Shown here piece after piece: positions 10,401-18,390 of a DNA stretch of 64,000 nucleotides. This DNA is from Halisarca cf. caerulea (lineage: Eukaryota; Porifera; Demospongiae; Chondrillida; Halisarcidae), in contig CAUJGJ010000129.1 in the NCBI GenBank assembly GCA_963170055.1, positions 383,201-447,200 on the forward strand, read 5' to 3'. Both the position numbers and the translations under genes were made by a program. The first letter of the stretch is position 1. The number at the start of each line of letters is the position of its first letter. Below the pieces are notes generated by a model, which was given only the letters and a program-made list of their open reading frames with translations, did not search any database and was not told the DNA's origin.

Positions 10401-10935
10401 AATACTGAAAATGCCCCCCAAAAGTTGTATAATGTATGATTTTTCATTAATTTTAAGGTACGTAGAACCGCATTAATTGCATGTGATTCTATAAATCCTC
10501 ACATAATAATATTATGTCAGTATAGAGTATGCAATAATTTTACAAAAAGATTGATGCTACCTCTCAACTGCAAGCAGTATCGAATGATAATGTGTATCAT
10601 GTACCAATTGCTACACGCATCATACACTGCCCCCCCCCCCTTAAAGTTTCCATGTTCCCCTGCAACTGGTCTTTTAAATTATAGATGAGTTCCTAGAGTG
10701 TTCAGTTTACAGAGGTTTGCGGTATTCACATCAAACTTGTTAACAATTGCAATTTCAATGTGACTGTTATTTATTTCCCATATAGGCGTACAGTGACCAA
10801 AGAAGAGGTAAATTCAGGGAAAATGACATCAGATTGCATATTGTATCTCTTCTCCATTGCATCACAATCATAGGAGGGCTCATTGGAACACTACTGATTG
10901 TTGTAATTGTAACTGTTGTTTGTCTGTGTACTTGA
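104..10935 (+). CDS. CD225/dispanin (IFITM-like) domain membrane protein, six coding exons
   Basis: Spliced model: 104-271, 4442-4543, 6151-6378, 8351-8455, 10005-10172, 10786-10935 (stop TGA). All five introns are GT-AG and phase 0, so the exons join without any frame change into about 306 residues. Residues 1-200 are Ser/Thr-rich and look disordered. The C-terminal part has the CD225 layout: EDYLSLS at about 224-230, a first hydrophobic segment to about 253, the linker KAYSDQRRGKFREND, then a second hydrophobic segment from about 276 to the C-terminus. In CD225 proteins this linker typically reads S-x-K-A-x3-(small)-x3-G. The family sits in plasma or endosomal membranes; vertebrate IFITMs restrict virus entry, but other members have different roles, so the job here is unknown. 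The ATG at 104 is the first in the window; the frame is open upstream and an acceptor-like AG lies just before it, so a further 5' exon is possible. An ATTAAA at 10955 may be a polyadenylation signal. Confidence 0.72.
434..745 (+). mobile_element. Diverged fragment of the hAT-like repeat found at 1381 and 3481
   Basis: Begins cagggttataatctatgg, runs into a poly-T/poly-G block, and later has the 'act-aggg-tggtctgggggtatgc' and 'agcaaaatttttagtttt' blocks seen in the two better copies. No right end was found, so it is an old or truncated copy. Confidence 0.45.
1140..1290 (+). mobile_element. Possible old pogo/Tigger-like MITE
   Basis: Starts TA|CAGTATAATCTCGTCAATTCG, a pogo-like end, and finishes around TATTCGAAGTGTAATTTTGCTG, which is a rough inverted match. 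The right end is not followed directly by TA, so the boundary is uncertain. The next 90 bp (1291-1380) read as open protein sequence but I could not assign them to anything. Confidence 0.3.
1754..2447 (+). mobile_element. Nested PIF/Harbinger-type element
   Basis: Inserted in hAT-like element 1. Flanked by TTA at 1751-1753 and 2448-2450, the target duplication typical of Harbinger. Inverted ends: AGGCTAGTGCACACAT on the left; the complement of ATGTGTGCATCGGCCT on the right. The related element at 3481 has the uninterrupted site at about 3838-3847. It is 694 bp and carries only the start of a HARBI1-like protein, so it is non-autonomous. Confidence 0.78.
2063..2275 (+). pseudogene. HARBI1-like nuclease, N-terminal remnant
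   Basis: The reading frame gives WVRAIFKKRWQQGEYHHLV, EMRLQD, FFRYFRMTPQQFDRLL, the start of a Harbinger (HARBI1-type) transposase or its domesticated relatives. The frame loses similarity after about 2275 and the DDE catalytic domain is absent. It lies wholly within the Harbinger element's ends. Confidence 0.65.
2596..2743 (+). repeat. (TG)n microsatellite
   Basis: About 148 bp of TG with scattered TA interruptions, inside hAT-like element 1. Shorter TG tracts at the same place in the neighbouring units (about 2979-3008 and 3979-4004) show the tract is part of the repeat unit. Confidence 0.95.
3367..4341 (+). mobile_element. pogo/Tigger-like MITE split by hAT-like element 2
   Basis: Left end TA|CAGTAAAATTTCTTTGAT and right end (complement) TA|CAGTAAAATCTCAATAAT, both followed inward by TTAGAA or TAGAA. 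A TA target duplication lies at 3365-3366 and 4342-4343. Without the inserted hAT-like element and its duplication the MITE is about 176 bp. No coding sequence. Confidence 0.65.
3481..4274 (+). mobile_element. hAT-like non-autonomous DNA transposon 2
   Basis: Same ends as the element at 1381 (CAGGGTTCTATCTAGGATTA on the left, GGATAGAACCCTG on the right). Flanked by a perfect 5-bp duplication, ACTCA (3476-3480 and 4275-4279). 794 bp, with a poly-G run near 3605, a C run of about 34 at 3790-3824 and one TG tract. No transposase. Confidence 0.8.
4356..4401. repeat. (TA)n microsatellite
   Basis: 46 bp of alternating TA, just before the acceptor of exon 2 of the dispanin-like gene. Confidence 0.95.
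4442..4543 (+). CDS. Dispanin-like gene, exon 2
   Basis: 34 codons between acceptor tctgaacag and donor gtgagc, phase 0 at both ends. Acidic, with a run of Asp around DDDVVD. No domain recognised. Confidence 0.6.
4544..5141. other. Intron 2, left part: no feature seen
   Basis: AT-rich unique-looking sequence. No coding exon, hairpin or recognised repeat end. Confidence 0.5.
5142..5985. repeat. 26-bp minisatellite, about 32 copies
   Basis: Unit: AGCTCCATCCAGGTGTATGT followed by GTAGCA. Variants are ATG/ACG before TGTAG, a block rich in the ACG form at about 5690-5925, and three AAAGC variants with ACATGTAG near 5250, 5330 and 5570 (the last has 4 extra bases). 26 is not a multiple of 3 and the unit has no stop on the minus strand, so all three minus frames stay open for about 300 codons. 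Lies in intron 2. Confidence 0.95.
6151..6378 (+). CDS. Dispanin-like gene, exon 3
   Basis: 76 codons between acceptor cttaccgcag and donor gtgtgt, phase 0. Ser/Pro-rich, probably disordered cytoplasmic segment. No domain recognised. Confidence 0.6.
6706..7273 (+). mobile_element. pogo/Tigger-like element with remnant of its DNA-binding domain
   Basis: Ends CAGTGAATATTTGTTAAT and the complement CACTGAATATTCATTAAT, flanked by TA (6704-6705, 7274-7275). Inside, about 6990-7150 on the plus strand reads LHGTSSQ, then after a one-base frame change GGWLQRFKARHGI and LRGESAS. That is the CENP-B/Tc5-type helix-turn-helix typical of pogo transposases. The catalytic domain is missing. 568 bp, in intron 3 of the dispanin-like gene. 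Confidence 0.7.
7276..7955. other. Intron 3, middle: no feature seen
   Basis: AT-rich sequence without recognisable coding exons or repeat ends on either strand. Confidence 0.45.
7959..8040. repeat. 21-bp tandem repeat, about 4 copies
   Basis: Unit CACTTCCTAATTGATGTTGC plus A, with a decayed last copy (CTTAGTTGATCTT). Confidence 0.85.
8074..8204. mobile_element. 131-bp foldback (MITE-like)
   Basis: Outer arms TTAGTTATATCCTGTCCAGG and the complement of CCTGGACAGGATACAACTAA differ at one base. Pairing continues inward through GTGTG, GCAGCAGAAAAA and GTGCTG, so almost the whole element folds into one hairpin. No clear target duplication. Confidence 0.75.
8351..8455 (+). CDS. Dispanin-like gene, exon 4
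   Basis: 35 codons between the pyrimidine-rich acceptor ttcttctcag and donor gtagga, phase 0. Basic and aromatic near its end (FFHRWDSRFRR). Confidence 0.6.
8687..9576. repeat. 16-bp minisatellite, about 55 copies
   Basis: Unit GGTTTATCCAACACCT. Three zones: an alternating GATTT/GGTTT zone (about 8740-8900, effectively a 32-bp double unit), a uniform CCTGG zone, and a block of about 15 CCCGG units (about 9240-9475). TATCTGACA occurs at both edges. Lies in intron 4. Confidence 0.95.
9577..10004. other. Intron 4, right part: no feature seen
   Basis: Unique-looking sequence up to the exon 5 acceptor. No repeat ends or coding potential recognised. Confidence 0.5.
10005..10172 (+). CDS. Dispanin-like gene, exon 5 (first membrane helix)
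   Basis: 56 codons between acceptor cttctccacag and donor gttagc, phase 0. Begins with a basic stretch (PGRRRNH), then AEDYLSLS and a long hydrophobic segment containing two Cys, ending SSK. This matches the first half of a CD225 domain. Confidence 0.75.
10321..10660. repeat. G/C-run repeat in intron 5
   Basis: Contains GGTGGAACCAGGGGGGGGGA directly followed by a C run, and another C run at about 10627-10640 followed by CCCCTGCAACTGGTC. The outer ends are loosely complementary (ACCAGTT... on both sides), which suggests an old inverted-repeat element, but I could not fix its borders. Confidence 0.35.
10786..10935 (+). CDS. Dispanin-like gene, last exon (second membrane helix)
   Basis: 49 codons plus TGA after acceptor cccatatag. 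Starts AYSDQRRGKFREND, the polar loop of a CD225 domain, then a Val/Ile/Leu-rich helix ending VCLCT. The two terminal Cys could be palmitoylation sites, as in IFITMs (inference). Confidence 0.72.
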   Translation, partial: AYSDQRRGKFRENDIRLHIVSLLHCITIIGGLIGTLLIVVIVTVVCLCT

Positions 10936-11087
10936 AGTTTTGTGAGACTATAACATTAAAATTGGAATGTATTGTATTAATTTTGTTTTCTTTATTTTCA
11001 AGTTTTATATTTATTTTATGCTGTGAATATGTCCAACTCAGGTTTACTTGTATTATATGTGTTATATATAAAAGGGTTGTATATAAG

Positions 11088-11526
11088 CATGAGCCAATTA
11101 TTCACCAAGTACCACCTATTATTTTATTCAATTATTTGTCCAAACTCCACCTATTATTCTTAAATGCACACCCTATTATTCAGCTGCAATGCCTTCCTTA
11201 GATGACGCTCTATGTACTGTAACTTTATTGGTAAAGTTTCCCACTTGTAAAGAATCATGTTTGTGACAACTTAGAAGACTCTACATTATTTATACTCACT
11301 GCAGCATGAATTGTGTGGTCTTACACATTAATTCTTAAGGGAATAGTTCCTACTGTGAAATGAAACAGCCATTTAAAGCTAGGGGAAGGAAATGCGCTCC
11401 ATGTTGGCCGGATTGGCCATTTTGTGCTACAATTTTTATAGAATATTCCCTATTATCTGCAAATTTTTCCTGATTCACAGAGGTGCCTATTATTCATAAA
11501 ATTATGTGTGCATTATTGGCTCATGC
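11088..11526. mobile_element. MITE-like inverted-repeat element
   Basis: Ends GCATGAGCCAATTATTCAC and the complement GCATGAGCCAATAATGCAC. The interior repeats CCTATTATT several times. No coding sequence; the target duplication is not clear. Confidence 0.55.
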
Positions 11527-11608
11527 CTAGTTGTATACCTGCAATACCTTTCAATTGCAAGTGAAAGTACAGTCAGATGAGCCCTTATTTGCAGTTACAG
11601 TAGAGGTA

Positions 11609-12790
11609 TAGGGTGAGGCAGGGAGTGTGTTGTCACCACTTCTTGTATGCTAATGATTTGATGGTCAAATTACATGAAAAATCTGGGGGTGCATGGGAGT
11701 AAAGTGTGGATCCTCGAGATGCAACATGTCCTCGTTTAGTGTATGCTGATGACGTCAACAATGGCCAAAGATGAAGAGAATCTGAAGCTTGCACAGAAGG
11801 AAGTTGAAAATTGGGGGCACAAAAATCTTGATCTGCAGTACTAGCGCAATGCAAGCACATAATGCATTTTCACTGTAAAGGTACGGTGTGCCTAGATATA
11901 TATAGCTGTAGATTCATGATTGCATGAGGGAGAGAAGGTCCCATGCAGTATATATTAGTAGACAAGGTGAATTATATTTGGAGTACATCCTTGATGAGCA
12001 TGTGGATCTGAAGGTCATGGTTGGGGATAGGGTAAGAGCAGGGAGCAAAGCCTTGTGGTCTTGGTGGGAGGCATGCAGAAGGGCGGAGGGCCAGGTTAAT
12101 GGGCATACCTTTCTGAAGATAATGGAGGTTATGATTAATTCAGTGGTGCATGCATGTATGGATCTGAAGCTTTGTTGCACCAACCTGGATCAGGTGGATC
12201 AACTACGAATGTTGAGAGCCCTTATAGACTGCATGGAGGTATCCCAAAGCCTCCTTAATGCTTGAAACTGCATGGGGTGTTTCTAGTTGCAGTTTTGGCG
12301 AAAATTTAGTGTTTATGTTTTTGGTTTCGAATCATGTTGAGCTCAATGAGTGGTGATAGAATCTTTAAGAAGGCAGCTAATTAAGGACACTGTGGGGGAA
12401 AAGGGAAGCTGGTTTCAGCAGTTGATGCAGTGTGCGGCATGCAGAAATAGGATGGGAATTAAGGGTTGTGTAGCAAAGGGGTAGAAGGTGTATCCTTCCT
12501 CTTGTAGAAAGGTGAGGAGTGACTGGCTAGAGGTGTCTTCAAATCAACCTAAACTAGCTCTTCTGAGGGAAATTATGAGTAAACATGAGGAACCTACTGT
12601 AGTGTATATTGATGACAAAAGGCAGAGAAGAATTATGATGATGATTCAGGTACGATGAGACTGAGGATTAAAATGTGCAGTTGGAGGAATGAACAAAGAC
12701 AGCAGCGTATTTGCAGGCACTGTGACAGAGAAGAAGTAGAAGACGTCCATCTACGTACTGAAGTCCACTGTTTTTAGGATTACCAACATC
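11609..12790 (+). pseudogene. LINE A: decayed reverse transcriptase
   Basis: Frame-shifting translation gives VRQG and FLYANDLMVKLHEKSGG (RT motifs before the catalytic site), then PRLVYADDV at 11730-11756, where YADD is the RT catalytic box. Further on it reads MAKDEENLKLAQKEVENWG, LKVMVGDRVRAGSKALWSWW and, near 12690, CSWRNEQRQQRICRHCDREE, a Cys/His-bearing tail. Several stops and frameshifts. Similar non-LTR retrotransposons are common in sponges and corals (from memory). 5' part missing. Confidence 0.7.
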
Positions 12791-12799
12791 GATTTCAAC

Positions 12800-13865
12800 C
12801 ATGCATGGCAACTCATGGCTTCAGGCAACTCTTCAGCTTCCTGATCGGGTGGCCTTGGGTTTCTGAGTGCCTCCATCCTTGCACTGTCAGCCTTCCTGGC
12901 ATCTGCTGATGGGGCCTCTGACCTAATGCAGCAACTTGATCCTTCCTATCCATCTGTTATCCACCCCATACCTCGACAGAGACTATATGCCCTGGTTTGG
13001 TGGAGAAGTGCCTTGCCTGAGCACACACCCCTCCCCAATTGCCACAAACCAACAAAAATCCTGGGACCAGCCATCAGTCCAGCACGTGCTTGACACCCTC
13101 TTAAGCCATTGTGCTGATGACATCTCTATAGATCTCGGTTGTTAGGAGCAGCCTCACCTGAGTCTAGCACATGGTTGAATACTCTACCTGTCTCTTCTCT
13201 TAACCTCTGCATGCATGTCCAGTGATACCGTCCACATTGCCCGGCCTCAGCGTAGGCACACCCTTGTGTCTGCCCCACACCTGTTCCTGCTGTGGAAGAC
13301 CTGTGGGCAATCTGGGTCTTTACTGTCTGAGCTGTCAGTAAAGCCAAGGGAGAGATCCCCATCATCAAAATTAATGCAGCTGAATAACATAATCCACCAA
13401 TCTTTGGCCTCAGCCAACATCAGCTGGAACCATCTGGACTTTTACAGAGCAGACGGGAAGCATCAAGAAGGTGTCACTCACGTTCCATGGTCTGATGGGA
13501 AATTCCTTACGTGGGATGCGACATGTGTGGATAGATTCTGCAGCTCCCACAGAAGTGCATCAGCTAAGCCGGAAGCAGGAGGATCCGCAGCCATTGCTGA
13601 GAGAGAGAAGGCAAGATAGTACCAGCACCAGACAGGTTGACAGCTTCCAGCCAATCACAGTGGAAACCTATGGATCAATGGATCCAGACTCCTTGTGCTT
13701 CCCGCGTGACCTTGGCCAAATTAAAGTTCAGATCAACCGCTAGAAAGCTTCAGTACTATACTACCTATTACAGCGGCTTTCTGTGGCCATACAAACAGGA
13801 AACGCCTCCTCAATTCTGGGCACCATGGATTTCACATCGGATCGGAGCTGCCAGATTCTATTGAT
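12800..13865 (+). pseudogene. LINE B: decayed C-terminal region with nuclease-like motif
   Basis: Pieces in three frames line up as one protein: QQKSWDQPSVQHVLDTLLSH (about 13048), ARLLGAASPES-type sequence (about 13135), LNNIIHQSLASANISWNHLD and LTWDATCVDRF (about 13380-13545), FQPITVETYGSMD (about 13645) and LLQRLSVAIQTGNASSILGT (about 13770). This is the C-terminal half of a non-LTR retrotransposon ORF with a restriction-like endonuclease pattern. The usual RPDG signature reads HQEG here, a further sign of decay. At least four frame changes or stops. Confidence 0.65.
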
Positions 13866-13989
13866 TAATTAGGCCTTGCATGTGATCATTTTTTCTTCAT
13901 TTTGTGTTGTTTGTAATAATTTGTGTCTAGCAATTTCTGTTTGTGTTTCTAATTAGTATTTTTTGTTTTGTTGTTTGTTTTGTTCCTAA

Positions 13990-14625
13990 ACCAAAACTCT
14001 GCAAGAAAAACTTTAGTGACAAATTAGCTCTCAAAGTAGAAACTGTAGACATTGAGTATATAGGTTCAAAACTTCAAATTTCTTGGAGTAGCTAGTAGTA
14101 AATGATACCTTATCGTGGGGTGATCATATGGAAGTTGTTTGTAACAAGGTTACTCGCAGTCTCAGCCTTCTACATCACCTCTCTTGATTTCTCCCTATAT
14201 AGGCCTCTTCTTCTTCTCTACCTCAAATCATGCATTCTTCCCCTATTTGACTATTGTGACGATGGAGACTAAAGAGGAATTAAAGCCATCGATTAGAAAC
14301 ACTTTTAAACTATGCGTGTAGAACTGTCCTTCACAAACGTAGAGATTATTCTGCTTCTTCTGCCCGTAAAGAATTAGGTATATCAACTCTCTCTGCTAGA
14401 CGGAAAATACACTTGGCCCAAACCGTTTACAAATGCGTATCTTCACAATCACATACTCATCTTAGTAACCTTTTTTCCACTCCAACTTCTCAGTATAATA
14501 CTAGAGCATCTTCAACTTCTCAATTAAATCTTCCACATTTGCGTACTTCCCTTGGCCAGAAGGCATTTAGTTTTGTTGGCACATCCATATGGTGATCTCC
14601 AAACAATATATGATGCTATGCAGAC
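13990..14625 (+). pseudogene. LINE C: decayed RT C-terminal region (CR1/Jockey-like)
   Basis: Translation gives FLGV, DTLSWGDHMEVVCNKVTRSL, then LLNYACRTVLHKRRDYSASS, ARKELGISTLSARRKIHLAQ and FSFVGTSIW before a stop. This follows the region downstream of the RT palm in CR1/Jockey-type LINEs. Several frame changes. A short TGATACC tandem near 14960 may be its 3' tail. Confidence 0.6.
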
Positions 14626-15034
14626 TTTTGGGTATTCATAAGACTATGACATTGTGAAAATCACTTTTTGAATGATTAGCCCAGTCTTTCTGTACACAAC
14701 ATGCATGTCTTTTCACACACCAATCACCTTATTTCACTGACAATGGCTATTATATCCCCAAAACCGATTGAATATTATTTTTGTTTTGAAATTCTGATCT
14801 CTCATTTTATAATTTTTTGCTGTATCTCTAATTTTTTGGAATCTTTGTACTTCCTCTGTGTTTCTTTTGTTTTGCCTTTGTCCCTTTTTTCTTTTTTTTT
14901 CTTTTCTGGGTGCCATTTACAGTAGCCTCTGGCTAAAGGTTCCCCAGATTAACTAAGAATACCTGATACCTGATACCTGGTCATGAATATATATTGAGCT
15001 TGAATAAATTTGCATGCTTGCAGCACATGTGTGA

Positions 15035-15037
<3 letters not shown>

Positions 15038-15129
<92 letters not shown>
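15038..15129. repeat. (TA)n microsatellite
   Basis: 92 bp of uninterrupted TA. Confidence 0.97.
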
Positions 15130-15130
<1 letters not shown>

Positions 15131-15538
15131 TGTTGTACATGTGAAAATTGGTTGCACAAGAAACCCTGGTTTGATATAGATTCTGAAGGTGTATATCTGG
15201 TAACCTTCTGTGCAATCAAGCCAGCTCAGGCTGGTGGACACTGAGTCCAATAAAAAACATTAATTGGTAAGTTTGAATAATCTCTCGGGTCACACATTGC
15301 AAACAAATATAGCCCATGTCAGCCAAACACAAAATCCATAGGTGCCCTCATCATGTAAATGTAATTTATAATGGATCTTGCATGAATGTACACTTGATTC
15401 TGCAAAATTCCGCATTAAATTTAGAGGATCATTATAGTCTGTCCTTTCTACAGAGGGGTTGCAATAAATCCACATGCAATAGAAAGGGCATGTCAATTAT
15501 GAACCAGGTATTAGCATTATGATCTCATTATTTTATTA

Positions 15539-15540
<2 letters not shown>
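15130..15540. other. Intergenic: no feature seen
   Basis: No coding exon or repeat end recognised between the TA and CA tracts. Confidence 0.45.

Positions 15541-15619
<79 letters not shown>
15541..15619. repeat. (CA)n microsatellite
   Basis: 79 bp of pure CA, followed by CATCCCATACAAATGGGATG, a short perfect hairpin. Confidence 0.97.
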
Positions 15620-15620
<1 letters not shown>

Positions 15621-15724
15621 ATCCCATACAAATGGGATGGTGTGTTGATCCCATACAAATGACAAACTTGAGCAAATATGGAGATGGCATAATGCAACAT
15701 GAGAATTTCAGCAAACTACATACA

Positions 15725-16618
15725 TCATGCATTCAATTTTGAGAGTCCCTTTATTTCTTTTGTCTCAATCTCAAAGTCATCAGCGGCTGCTCTGAGGTTG
15801 TTCCCTAGTTCACTCTTACCTCCAGTCTTCCACACTCCATGCGCTGTTCTAGCAAGGATGAATAAATCCACCACCATGAATGCTGCTGAGAGTCCCACAG
15901 CCACACCTGCTGCAGCTACGCTCACTCTTGATACTGCGGCTCCCACTTCAGACGTAGCTTCAACTGTACCCACAACAGCAGCGCCCACAACACGAGTGCC
16001 TGTTGCAAAGGCATCGGCGACCCCTTGTGTTCCTATCTCCATGGCATCCCTCCACGACTGTATTGTAAGCTCTGCACTATGCCAAGGCTCTCTGAAATGG
16101 TCAACGTCAACATTCAAGCAGTCACTAATCAGGCTATCGACGGATATCTCCGGATACAAACGTCGCATATTGTTTATCTCTGCTTCCAATCCGTCGTAAA
16201 CCTGTATTAGCTTTTGGCACAATTCTCGCCCGTCGTGTATCCACATATTGGCTCTCTTAATCTCTTTCTTCTTCTGAATGAGATCTCCTATAGAAGCTCC
16301 GGCCCCGGTGATACCTCCTGCTGCTCCTATCCCCGCTCCCGTGGCGAGAAAGGCAATGCCTAAAGGAGCCGTCACTCCACCCAGTAAAAGACCGCCTCCG
16401 ATAATGCTCAGCACACCACCACCTACCGCTGTAACACTTCCAACTATTTTGGCGGTAGAAACCTTCTTGAAATGACTGTCGAGTTGGTCTGCGGCCTCTC
16501 TGAAGTACTCTATACCCTGTTCACGGTGTTGAACGAGATCTCTCGCGGCTTGGATATAAGAAACTACTTTTGGCTTCAGTTTTTCTTCAACAACAACGAA
16601 GTACTTGTTTGAATCCAT
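15725..16618 (-). CDS. Apolipoprotein-L-like protein, intact, single exon
   Basis: 297 residues from ATG (complement of 16616-16618) to a stop at 15725. An amphipathic N-terminal stretch (1-55) precedes a long Gly/Ala-rich hydrophobic hairpin at about 58-112 (AVGGGVLSIIGGG, then LATGAGIGAAGGITGAGASI), the hallmark of the ApoL domain. A helical middle region follows, then a second hydrophobic region at about 200-260 (AAAGVAVGLSAAFMVVDLF). Vertebrate ApoL proteins are membrane-inserting and involved in lipid, autophagy and immune functions; many invertebrates have expanded families of unknown role. The 184 bp between its ATG and that of the next gene are shared upstream sequence and contain the left inverted repeat of the element at 16722, so expression of the two may be linked (inference). 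Confidence 0.85.
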   Translation of the reverse strand: MDSNKYFVVVEEKLKPKVVSYIQAARDLVQHREQGIEYFREAADQLDSHFKKVSTAKIVGSVTAVGGGVLSIIGGGLLLGGVTAPLGIAFLATGAGIGAAGGITGAGASIGDLIQKKKEIKRANMWIHDGRELCQKLIQVYDGLEAEINNMRRLYPEISVDSLISDCLNVDVDHFREPWHSAELTIQSWRDAMEIGTQGVADAFATGTRVVGAAVVGTVEATSEVGAAVSRVSVAAAGVAVGLSAAFMVVDLFILARTAHGVWKTGGKSELGNNLRAAADDFEIETKEIKGLSKLNA

Positions 16619-16721
16619 TTGTAAGCGCCCTGTGACCAGTTATTTTATTAATATTGAGGCATCAGCTTTGACAACGTCTTCTCGAAACGTAGTAAACCTA
16701 CACTCTTCCAATTACACGGGT

Positions 16722-16761
16722 CACTTCGAAAACGCGTAATGCGGGCCGTGAGCACGTGACG
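16722..16761 (+). repeat. Left 40-bp inverted repeat
   Basis: CACTTCGAAAACGCGTAATG followed by CGGGCCGTGAGC, identical over 32 bp to the complement of 19482-19513. The next 8 bp match 7 of 8. CpG-rich, 41 bp before the ATG of the PB1-like gene, so it probably also acts as promoter. Confidence 0.9.
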
Positions 16762-16802
16762 ATTAAACACGTGTGCTCTGATTATCTGGCGAGGTAGTAG
16801 AA

Positions 16803-17789
16803 ATGGCGCGCTCGCCGTCGGTTACTCAAGTTTTTATTGACTGCTCAGAGAGACAAGGTGAAGGAGCCTCTACATTTTGTGACCTGGTGAGTGACCATAT
16901 AGTTGCTTGACAGCTTTAATAATTAAAAAATTGTGAGAAACTGTACATTTTGTGTGTTTGCCTGTAGACTCCCACCGCTAGTTTGGTGATTGGAGAGGAT
17001 GCACATGTTTCTAAGTCGGATGCGGATAACAACAGCATTGTTACTTACGAAGTAAAGATAATAGGAAAGAAAGGTCCAGGAGTTGAGGTCAGAAAATGGG
17101 ATGAAACTCAGGTATTCAGTGACCTATCATCAATGAGAAGTCGACTGATGGCAAGTTTCAGAGAACATATCGGTGATGATGAACAATTTGCACTAGGTTA
17201 CATTGAGCCAGGCCATGGTGCAAAAGGTCGCCAAATTGTTTTAGATGAGGACAAAGACTTGACAGAGATGTATAGAGTCCACTTGAAAAAGAAGAAAATA
17301 GTCCTCTGGATGAAAAAAGTGTCCACAGCAACTGTTCCTAGTAAGCGACCACCACAAACCAACGAGACATGTATCAATTTAGATTCTGAGGTACAAAGCA
17401 AGTTTACTAGAAAAGTTGGAACAAAATCAAAGTATAGCGAGCAAATGGACAAGATGTATGAAGTACAACAAATTGTCGAAAAATTAACTGAACAGCATGA
17501 CCAGGCTTTTACGCAAGAACAAATACGTGCGTGGGCACACTTGATACAGATGAAAAAACATGATTCTTATGAGAAGCCACCAGCAAAACCTTTCTTTAAA
17601 GGAAAGGGCCCTGCGAAAGTTGATAAAGTTATTCCAGACAGCCTTTCACTAGGAAGGAGGATTCAATATAGGTCTCAATGCATTGAACAACTTGAAAAAT
17701 GGCACACTCTTATGGAACGTGGTGCAATTTCTCATGACCAATATTCGGATTTGCAACAGTCCATTCTTTCAGATATTCAGCGTTTTTAG
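16803..17789 (+). CDS. PB1/SHOCT-like protein, putative transposon accessory gene, two exons
   Basis: Exon 1 is 16803-16886 (28 codons, donor gtgagt); exon 2 is 16968-17789 (acceptor tttgcctgtag). The 81-bp intron is phase 0; the product has about 301 residues. Residues 54-145 follow a PB1-like pattern: YEVKIIGKK, a middle with FALGYIEPGHGAKGRQ, then an acidic LDEDKDLTEMY patch (OPCA-like) and a basic KKKKIVLWMKK strand. A Lys-rich linker follows, then WAHLIQMKKHDSYEKPP (about 217-233). The last 35 residues (LEKWHTLMERGAISHDQYSD) resemble a SHOCT motif. No enzyme motif seen. Because it sits inside inverted repeats with a transposase, I infer an accessory role (DNA or transposase binding, or oligomerisation through the PB1-like part). 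It could instead be a captured host gene. Confidence 0.7.
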
Positions 17790-18390
17790 TAACTGGGAGG
17801 TGTGTCATATAAAGTGTGGTTTATAGGGATGCAGTATAGTTTATGATTTTGTCATGATTTTATATCTTTTACTGTCAATGGTGCCTTGATTAATTTCTGT
17901 TACATAATAGCTTTTCACTTTTGTGTAGCTGCTATAGAGTCTGAGTTTTCATTCAAACTTATCTTACATTGATATATTGTTGTGTTCATAACAGTTACTT
18001 TAAATTTCATATTTTATATACAGATTCTGAAGATGGCATTGCATGTCATTGAGTCGAATTTTGATTTTAAATTTAGTTTAGTAGTTGGTTCTGATATTAA
18101 ATTAATGGACTATGCTAATTAATGTTTGTTTCAATCATGATGTCATGCCTTTTGAACTCATGTGGCTAATCATATATCATATATGTTCAGATGAATTGAG
18201 AATTGTATACGTATATATATGCATGCAAATTACCATATAAGTATATATATATATAATATATATATAATCATTATATAATTATATATACACAAACTTCAGA
18301 ATCTTTTTTATATAGGATTCTTTTATAATCATGATGAAAGTTAATTTAAAAAATCAACACCGTTACAAAGAGTTAGTTGCATATATGAAT
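17790..18390. other. AT-rich spacer between convergent genes
   Basis: 600 bp of AT-rich sequence with an interrupted TA tract at about 18240-18290. Both 3' untranslated regions must lie here. No further gene seen. Confidence 0.5.

Noticed and set aside
15009..15244. Tyr-Ile repeat frames around 15,000, 20,700 and 27,600
   Set aside because: They come from TA microsatellites.
15699..16475. Plus-strand open frames over the ApoL-like gene
   Set aside because: Pro/Ala/Thr-rich reverse reading of the Gly/Ala-rich ApoL segments; the minus-strand frame has the domain.
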